Assembly: GCA_005878635.1 (NCBI GenBank) | Contig: VBLS01000078.1 | Coordinates: 1-10,120 of the forward strand | From: Methanobacteriota archaeon | GTDB lineage: Archaea > Thermoplasmatota > Thermoplasmata > RBG-16-68-12 | Direction of reading: 5' to 3' | DNA length: 10,120 bases | Part shown: positions 5,703 through 10,120 of the stretch, one piece after another | How the letters are laid out: the number at the start of each line of letters is the position of its first letter | Position numbering within the stretch: the first letter of the stretch is position 1 | Notes under the pieces: model-generated | The model's database searches: none | What the model saw: the letters and a program-made list of their open reading frames with translations, nothing else | What the model was told of the DNA's origin: nothing | Position numbers and translations under genes: made by a program

Positions 5703-8327
5703 TCAGGCCGCGCGGCCATTCACCCGCCGAGGCGGTCGGTACCGGAAATTGGACACGAAGCGGTCCGTGAATTCCTTGAGGCTTTGAAGGTCGTCCGGGT
5801 CGCCCGACCATTGAGCGAACTTCTGTCCGAAGTTCGTCTCCAGGGTCGCCATGAATCGCTTCAGGTCCTTTCCCGCCCATCGCGGGACCCGGCCGGAGTA
5901 AATCGCGGCGAGGTAGGCGTGCGGTCCCCGTTCCACGAGGGTCGTCTTCCCTCCGACGTCGAACCTCTTGAGCTCTCCATTCTCCTCCGGGTCGGCGTCC
6001 TTCAGGAACGCCACGATCGCGGTCAGCATGCCGGACAGGATGTCCTCGTCCCGATCGGCGCGCATCCGTCGGGTGTTGTGCATCAGCAGACGGCCGTCTT
6101 TCGAGATCAGGAAGACGTCGTCGATTTGGAAGAGACGACGAACACCGTAGCGGTAGGCGACGTAGCCGATCGCTCCGAGGCCGATGAGGGTGATCCCGGC
6201 CCAGCCGTGGGTCAGCGAATAGACCCAGTCGCTTGGCTGAACGTGGAAGATCACCGTCTTCGTCAAGGTCGTCCCCCGATAGGTGGCGGTGACCGTGCGA
6301 TCTCCCGGATCCCCGGCGGTATACACCCCGTTCTTGACCTGCCCGTTCCCGTCGGCGGTCCAGTCGAATTGGTCTACGTTCCACGTGATCAAGTGGTCCC
6401 CCGCATCCCACGCGGTCGCATTCAGGGCGTAGCTTTGGCCGGAATACATCGGACCGGCGGAGGTGACGTCCACCCGCACGGGCGGGCCCAGATATTCGTA
6501 GACGAGGTCAATGCGTGAAAGGCTCGGGGCGGCCAACCCGTCCGTCGTCGCCAGCGTGGCGAACCATTCGAGGGTCTTCAACCGGATGTCCGTGAAGTTT
6601 TGATCGGGCGCGACCGGTCGTCGATAGGTCGCATTGCCGATCGAATACGAGATCGAGGTGCCAGTCGGGATTTGGCTCATCGCACGCAACCGAGTCCAAT
6701 GGAGGAATGCCGGCACATGCTCCGGCGGCAGCGTGAACGTCCCCGAGATCGTTCCCGGGGTCGTCGACCGGTGGCGGCCCTCGAGGAGCAATCCGCGCAG
6801 ACTCGGGGAGACGCTCGCGTTCGTCGTGGAGAGATCGACCTGGACCTGGACGAACGACCCGGCGGCGAGCGCCGGCGCGTACGAGCCGGGCGCGGTCCAC
6901 ATCCGCCAGCTTCCCCAGTTCGTGCTCCCAGGGGTCGAGTCCGTCCCGCTCCGGATCTTGGCCTGCACGACCGCCGGTTGGGGAGACTCGAAGGTCCAGC
7001 TCACCTGGAGGAACTCGGAAGTCGCTCCGAGCGGGACCGCCCCCGACAGGTAGGTGCCGTTCTGTCGGTTCGGGAAGAGGATCGACACGTCGTCCACGCG
7101 GACTTCCACGGCCGACGCGCTTGTATTGTCCGCGACGACCCGGATCTCGACGCTGACGTTGTAGAGGCCCGCCAAGGAAGAGGTGCTCGAGACGTCCGCG
7201 AGGAATCGGTGCCAACCGGGGGCCGAGGGAGCGGAGAAGCGATTGATCGCGGTCCCGGACGGGCCCGACACGTTGACGACCGCCTGGACGCTTGCGACCC
7301 CACTCTCGGTGGGGACGGACCAGTTCAACTGCAAGACGGCGCTCCCGGCCACCGGCGTCGTGGCGTTGGCCTTGACGACCGCTTGACGAATCGCCGCCAC
7401 TTCATCGAACCGTTTGGCATTTCCGACCCGCAGGTCGTCGAAGAAGACCTGGCCTCCGGAAATGTTGTCGCCGTTGACTCGAAGCGTCAGTGAGACGAGG
7501 CTGTCGCGGACCGGTCCGAATGCCCCGAGGTCGACCGAAATTTCCTGCCACCCGGCGACCAGGTCCCGCGGCGCGGTCTGGTACAAGTTCGATCCTACGT
7601 AGGCGGTGACGTTGAACGACAACGGCAGGCTCGGAGCGGTCGGTTCGATCCAGAGGACCATGCGATCGTAGGCGGACCAGTTCACGGGCGACGATCGCTG
7701 GACGCCGGCCCACCCGGGGGGCCCGGGAGGGAGGGAGAAGTTGAGGCCGAGCATGCCGCTCCCCTCGTGCTGTCCGATGCGGCTCGTCCAACCGGTGCCG
7801 CTCAACCCGATCCACGAACTCAGGTTCCCGTCCATCGTGTCCCAGGATGCCTCCGTGGCGGAGGATGCGTGCCGGAACACCGCGGTCCCGGTGCCGCCGT
7901 CCCAGCCGGCGGTTACGTTCCCACGGGCACTCGACTCGTACGTCCAGGGGGCCGCGGAGGCGAAGTCGCCGTCCAGCACGTGGTTGGTAGTGTCCGCCCG
8001 GAGGGAGATGTCCGTGGCATTCGCGACCAGGTTGGGGCCGATGCTCCCGCGCGCGAGGAACTTCGCGGGCGTGTCCCAGGACACATTCGCGGGGACCCAC
8101 GGCAAGGTCGCGTTCGCCCCCTCGAGATCGACGCCGTTCAAGGTCAGGCCCGTGGCCGTCCCCATCGTCCACGTGACGGTCCGCGACGCGTTGCTGTTCT
8201 CACTCACGATCGGAGCATCGCCTCGGACGGGGGCCGCTAGAAATCCGAGCAGCGCGCTCGCTACGAGGAACGACAGGACGCCGAGCGCACCGATCCGATG
8301 CGCTGGTCTGGGCCTCACCGCGAGCAT
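5703..8327 (-). CDS. Large secreted-ectodomain membrane protein with a cytosolic roadblock/longin-like domain
   Basis: Predicted 874-residue type I membrane protein; no named gene recognised. Residues 1-36 look like a signal peptide (R/H-rich start, hydrophobic 12-31, A-A-P-V-R-G-D-A). The ectodomain (about 37-700) is beta-rich. A carbohydrate-binding-module-like sandwich ends with F-F-D-D-L-R-V (295-301), and a second ends with V-D-D-V-S-I-L-F (411-418). Two related modules share a T-T-[ND]-x(4)-P-S-L motif (501-509, 594-602), and an Ig-like domain (about 616-696) adjoins the membrane. About 20 N-x-S/T sequons occur here and none after the membrane span. One helix (about 709-727) leads to a cytosolic domain (731-874) with D-D-V-F-L-I-S-K-D-G-R-L-L, S-G-M-L-T-A-I and V-E-R-G-x-x-A-Y-L-A-A-I, resembling roadblock/longin GTPase partners. 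ATG8327 is preferred because it gives a compact signal peptide; ATG8372 would add 15 residues of less GC3-biased sequence. Confidence 0.8.
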   Translation of the reverse strand: MLAVRPRPAHRIGALGVLSFLVASALLGFLAAPVRGDAPIVSENSNASRTVTWTMGTATGLTLNGVDLEGANATLPWVPANVSWDTPAKFLARGSIGPNLVANATDISLRADTTNHVLDGDFASAAPWTYESSARGNVTAGWDGGTGTAVFRHASSATEASWDTMDGNLSSWIGLSGTGWTSRIGQHEGSGMLGLNFSLPPGPPGWAGVQRSSPVNWSAYDRMVLWIEPTAPSLPLSFNVTAYVGSNLYQTAPRDLVAGWQEISVDLGAFGPVRDSLVSLTLRVNGDNISGGQVFFDDLRVGNAKRFDEVAAIRQAVVKANATTPVAGSAVLQLNWSVPTESGVASVQAVVNVSGPSGTAINRFSAPSAPGWHRFLADVSSTSSLAGLYNVSVEIRVVADNTSASAVEVRVDDVSILFPNRQNGTYLSGAVPLGATSEFLQVSWTFESPQPAVVQAKIRSGTDSTPGSTNWGSWRMWTAPGSYAPALAAGSFVQVQVDLSTTNASVSPSLRGLLLEGRHRSTTPGTISGTFTLPPEHVPAFLHWTRLRAMSQIPTGTSISYSIGNATYRRPVAPDQNFTDIRLKTLEWFATLATTDGLAAPSLSRIDLVYEYLGPPVRVDVTSAGPMYSGQSYALNATAWDAGDHLITWNVDQFDWTADGNGQVKNGVYTAGDPGDRTVTATYRGTTLTKTVIFHVQPSDWVYSLTHGWAGITLIGLGAIGYVAYRYGVRRLFQIDDVFLISKDGRLLMHNTRRMRADRDEDILSGMLTAIVAFLKDADPEENGELKRFDVGGKTTLVERGPHAYLAAIYSGRVPRWAGKDLKRFMATLETNFGQKFAQWSGDPDDLQSLKEFTDRFVSNFRYRPPRRVNGRAA

Positions 8328-8425
8328 GGCCTTCCCGCCCCAATCCCCTGCTCCCGGCCCAAGACCCTCCATCCACCCGCCATCGCGGGCGAAAGTTCAG
8401 GGGGCCGCGACCATGCCCAGGTCGA

Positions 8426-8432
8426 TACTTAA
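8426..8432 (-). promoter_or_regulatory. TATA-like promoter element of the membrane-protein gene
   Basis: Read on the minus strand, an AT-rich island A-T-G-A-T-T-A-A-G-T-A-T-C contains TTAAGTA. Its centre is about 57 nt before ATG8372 and about 102 nt before ATG8327. Archaeal TATA boxes sit about 26 nt before transcription starts, predicting a start near 8403. The same heptamer precedes both GTPase genes. Its presence implies this gene can be transcribed separately from the GTPase gene upstream. Confidence 0.5.
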
Positions 8433-8488
8433 TCATTTCGAGAACAGCAGGTGTTGATTCGATTCCTGACGCCCGAATCCGCTCAGTT

Positions 8489-9037
8489 TTACGCGGGATG
8501 GAGCTGTCCCTCGACCACGACGGATGCGAGCCGCGTGAAGGCCGACTCGACGTGCTCCCCGGTCTTCGCGGACGTGAGCAGGAAGTCGGAGCCGTACGCC
8601 TTGGCGAACTGGGCGACGTCCCGCTCCGTGAACTGCGCGCTCGAGGTGAGATCCGCCTTGTTGACGACGATCAGGACCGGGACCTTCCCGATCAGGGGCT
8701 CGACGCCGTCGATCCAGTCGTCGAGGTCGTCCAGGGTCCGTCGACGGGTGAGGTCGGCGACCGCGAGGATGCCGTTCGCGCCGTAGAAGTACGCGTCCTT
8801 CAGGAGCTCGCGGAACCCCTTCTCGCCCATGATGTCCCAGATCATCATGTCCACCTGCAGGTGGAGATCCTGCGTGGCCAAGGAGACCTGGACCTCCTTC
8901 TTCGAGACCCGCGTGCCGATCGTCGTGATGTACTGCTCGTCGAACATGTTCATCACGTATCGGCGGACGAGGGACGTCTTCCCGACCGACTTGTCGCCGA
9001 CGAGACAGATTTTCGACTTGATGCGTTTGGTCGTCAA
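8489..9037 (-). CDS. Ras-like small GTPase (paralogue 2, adjacent to the membrane protein)
   Basis: Predicted 182-residue Ras/Rab-type small GTPase, a nucleotide-dependent switch. All G motifs are visible: P-loop G-D-K-S-V-G-K-T at 14-21; switch I Y-I-T-T-I-G with T39 as the magnesium-coordinating threonine; switch II W-D-I-M-G-E-K at 67-73; N-K-A-D at 126-129; T-S-A-K at 155-158. At the position of the Ras catalytic glutamine there is Glu72. There is no terminal cysteine for lipidation, as usual for prokaryotic relatives. No ATG lies before the P-loop, so TTG at 9037 is chosen; it gives a short K-R-I-K-S-K-I-C-L-V-G lead-in like the paralogue, and GGCGGT lies 7 nt upstream. It ends in TAA. 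The neighbouring membrane protein has a possible GTPase-binding cytosolic domain, so the two may work together (inferred). Confidence 0.88.
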   Translation of the reverse strand: MTTKRIKSKICLVGDKSVGKTSLVRRYVMNMFDEQYITTIGTRVSKKEVQVSLATQDLHLQVDMMIWDIMGEKGFRELLKDAYFYGANGILAVADLTRRRTLDDLDDWIDGVEPLIGKVPVLIVVNKADLTSSAQFTERDVAQFAKAYGSDFLLTSAKTGEHVESAFTRLASVVVEGQLHPA

Positions 9038-9081
9038 CGAAAGGACCGCCGCTCTTCGCGGTGTCTCAGTCAGGGGCCAGC

Positions 9082-9088
9082 TACTTAA
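9082..9088 (-). promoter_or_regulatory. TATA-like promoter element of the second GTPase gene
   Basis: On the minus strand the intergenic region reads A-A-C-C-G-T-T-A-A-G-T-A-G-C, containing TTAAGTA in an otherwise GC-rich context. Its centre is about 48 nt before the TTG start at 9037, predicting transcription from about 9060 and a leader near 20 nt. Directly upstream (minus-strand sense) are two GAGAAC hexamers 11 nt apart (plus-strand GTTCTC at 9091-9096 and 9102-9107). Confidence 0.55.
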
Positions 9089-9117
9089 CGGTTCTCGGGC
9101 CGTTCTCCCGCGTGAGT

Positions 9118-9678
9118 TCAACTCGCGACCGCGATGCCCTCCCGCTGGAGGACCATCGTGCCGAGCCGCTTGAACAGGTTCTCGACGTTCTCGCCCGTCT
9201 TCGCGGACGTGTAGAAGTACGGAGCCTCGAACGCCCGCGAGGCTTCGGTGATCTCCTTGTCGCCATACAGGATCATGACCTCGTCCTTGAGGTCGATCTT
9301 GTTGATCGCGTAGACGACCGGGATCTCGCCGACGACCTTGAAGACGCCTTGCACCCAGTCGTCGAGCTCCTTGAGCGTCGAATAGCGGGTCAGGTCGGCG
9401 ACGGCGAGCACGCCCTTCGCGCCGTGGAAGAACGCCTCCTTCAGCAGGTCCCGGAAGCCCTTCTCCCCCATGATGTCCCAGACCGTGATGTCCATCTGGA
9501 GCTGCTTGCGGCCGGGCATGTCGAACACGATCTCCCGTTTCGACACCTTCGCGCCTAAGGTCGTGATGTACCGGTCGTCGAAGTCGTCCTGGACGAACCG
9601 GCGGATGAGGGAGGTCTTGCCCACCGCGGCCTCGCCGACGAGGCACACCTTCGTCTTGATGCGCTGCATCTCCGCCAT
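9118..9678 (-). CDS. Ras-like small GTPase (paralogue 1)
   Basis: Predicted 186-residue Ras/Rab-type GTPase. Motifs: P-loop G-E-A-A-V-G-K-T (15-22); switch I Y-I-T-T-L-G with T40; switch II W-D-I-M-G-E-K (67-73); N-K-I-D (126-129); T-S-A-K (157-160). Glu72 occupies the position of the Ras catalytic glutamine, as in the neighbouring paralogue. The two share long near-identical blocks around switch II (W-D-I-M-G-E-K-G-F-R) and A-V-A-D-L-T-R, pointing to tandem duplication. No lipidation cysteine is present at the C-terminus. The start ATG9678 is favoured because a TATA-like element lies about 33 nt upstream, giving a leader of only a few bases; ATG9669 would remove three residues. The gene is divergent from pyrF. 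A role in a receptor-linked or polarity-type switch is inferred from the downstream membrane protein. Confidence 0.9.
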   Translation of the reverse strand: MAEMQRIKTKVCLVGEAAVGKTSLIRRFVQDDFDDRYITTLGAKVSKREIVFDMPGRKQLQMDITVWDIMGEKGFRDLLKEAFFHGAKGVLAVADLTRYSTLKELDDWVQGVFKVVGEIPVVYAINKIDLKDEVMILYGDKEITEASRAFEAPYFYTSAKTGENVENLFKRLGTMVLQREGIAVAS

Positions 9679-9707
9679 GGAGGGCACGGGCTCGATTCGT
9701 CCTGGGT

Positions 9708-9714
9708 TACTTAA
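9708..9714 (-). promoter_or_regulatory. TATA-like promoter element of the first GTPase gene
   Basis: The minus strand reads C-C-C-T-T-T-A-A-G-T-A-A-C-C-C, with TTAAGTA centred about 33 nt before ATG9678. With the usual 26-nt TATA-to-start distance, transcription would begin around 9686, so the mRNA would be almost leaderless. No Shine-Dalgarno sequence is obvious before the start, which fits that reading. Confidence 0.6.
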
Positions 9715-9740
9715 AGGGTCCGCCCTGAATTTCCGAAGGA

Positions 9741-9755
9741 GGGAACCTTTTTCCC
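9741..9755. promoter_or_regulatory. Short inverted repeat GGGAA-N5-TTCCC in the divergent GTPase-pyrF promoter region
   Basis: A perfect 5-bp inverted repeat with a T-rich 5-base spacer lies 22 nt before the pyrF ATG. Its centre falls at about -30 relative to the pyrF start, where a TATA element would be expected for a leaderless or short-leader mRNA, yet no good TATA box is visible for pyrF. It may be a degenerate promoter, an operator, or chance; in GC-rich DNA such short repeats are not rare. Confidence 0.25.
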
Positions 9756-9777
9756 GGCGGTCCTCTTGGGGGCCGCG

Positions 9778-10120
9778 ATGCAGCTCCGCCATCGGCTGAT
9801 CGCGGCCTTGGACGTGCCGGACGCGGACCGCGCCCACGCCATCGCCCGGGCCGTCCGAGCCTGCACGGACGCCGTCAAGGTCAACTGGCCTCTCGTCCTC
9901 CCGACCGGTTCGGCGATCGTCCGAGAGCTCGCGGCGGACGGCTACGTGCTCTGCGACTTCAAGCTCGCGGACATCCCGACCACGAATCGGCTCGTGGTCG
10001 AGCAGGCCATCCGCGCGGGGGCCTCCGGCGTCATCTGCCACGGATTCGCGGGCGAGGACTCCGTGCGCGCCTGCGTCGAAGCCGCCGGAGAGGCGGAGGT
10101 CTTTGTCGTCACGGAACTCA
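9778..10120 (+). CDS. pyrF: Orotidine 5'-phosphate decarboxylase, N-terminal part (partial, 3' end outside window)
   Basis: Catalyses the last step of de novo UMP synthesis, decarboxylating OMP to UMP in the cytosol. The frame stays open to the window end, giving 114 residues of a protein usually near 210-230 in archaea. The TIM-barrel active-site pattern is present: D12 in L-D-V-P, K34 in V-K-V-N-W-P, and the D60-x-K62-x-x-D65 catalytic array within C-D-F-K-L-A-D-I-P-T-T-N. The D12 to K34 spacing matches that of the Methanothermobacter enzyme (D20 to K42). The next strand, G-x-I-C-H-G-F-A-G, matches the barrel's following beta strand. It is divergent from the GTPase gene across 99 nt. No strong Shine-Dalgarno sits directly before ATG9778; an AAGGAGGG at 9736-9743 is too far upstream to serve. 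Confidence 0.93.
   Translation, partial: MQLRHRLIAALDVPDADRAHAIARAVRACTDAVKVNWPLVLPTGSAIVRELAADGYVLCDFKLADIPTTNRLVVEQAIRAGASGVICHGFAGEDSVRACVEAAGEAEVFVVTEL

Noticed and set aside
6600..7493. Plus-strand open frames opposite the large membrane protein
   Set aside because: Arginine-rich, low-complexity translations without motifs; the minus-strand frame has signal peptide, sequons, domains and a membrane span.
8328..8372. Alternative longer start of the large membrane protein at ATG8372
   Set aside because: Kept as a possibility only. It would put 26 residues before the hydrophobic core of the signal peptide, and those 15 codons have more A/T third positions than the rest of the gene, although the shorter leader from the TATA-like element would fit it better.
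9038..9647. Fusion of the two GTPases into one protein, suggested by an open frame running from the second GTPase back through the first
   Set aside because: The upstream part is in a different frame from the first GTPase and crosses the TATA-like element; each GTPase has its own complete G1-G5 set and its own stop.
9679..10041. Upstream extension of the first GTPase into the pyrF region
   Set aside because: The region contains the TATA-like element and then lies antisense to pyrF, whose catalytic motifs are clear; the GTPase fold begins just after ATG9678.

Overview
The window looks archaeal: a GC-rich chromosome fragment, probably from the Thermoplasmatota. The evidence is an A-type (archaeal) ATP synthase gene cluster in the classical order E-C-F-A-B-D, an archaeal-type orotidine 5'-phosphate decarboxylase, AT-rich TATA-like elements (TTAAGTA) a short distance upstream of otherwise GC-rich genes, and Ras-like small GTPases. 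The phylum call is an inference from gene content and style; no rRNA marker is present.

Positions 1-5702 (+ strand) hold the distal part of an A1Ao-ATP synthase operon. It starts inside atpE and runs through atpC, atpF, atpA and atpB to atpD. Gaps are 0-23 nt and several stop/start codons overlap, so this is one tightly coupled transcription unit. The Ao genes (H, I, K) would lie upstream, outside the window. The last member is a 45-residue single-membrane-span protein that overlaps the atpD stop by ATGA; it is not a standard ATP synthase subunit.

Positions 5703-9678 (- strand) hold three genes that appear to form a functional module. First (reading in the direction of transcription) is a Ras-like GTPase (9118-9678). 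Next is a second, clearly paralogous Ras-like GTPase (8489-9037). Last is a large membrane protein (5703-8327) with a signal peptide, about 670 residues of sequon-rich beta-sandwich ectodomain, one transmembrane helix and a cytosolic domain of about 140 residues that resembles roadblock/longin-type GTPase partners. Each of the three genes is preceded by the same TTAAGTA element. The proposed reading is an outside-to-inside signalling or surface-organisation system in which an extracellular sensor or adhesin is coupled to small GTPases, by analogy with MglA/MglB. The 3' end of the membrane-protein gene abuts the end of the ATP synthase cluster with no intergenic base.

Positions 9778-10120 (+ strand) hold the 5' part of pyrF, divergent from the first GTPase gene across a 99-nt promoter region. 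No tRNA, rRNA, CRISPR array, insertion sequence or phage gene was seen, and no gene-free stretch exceeds about 160 nt.
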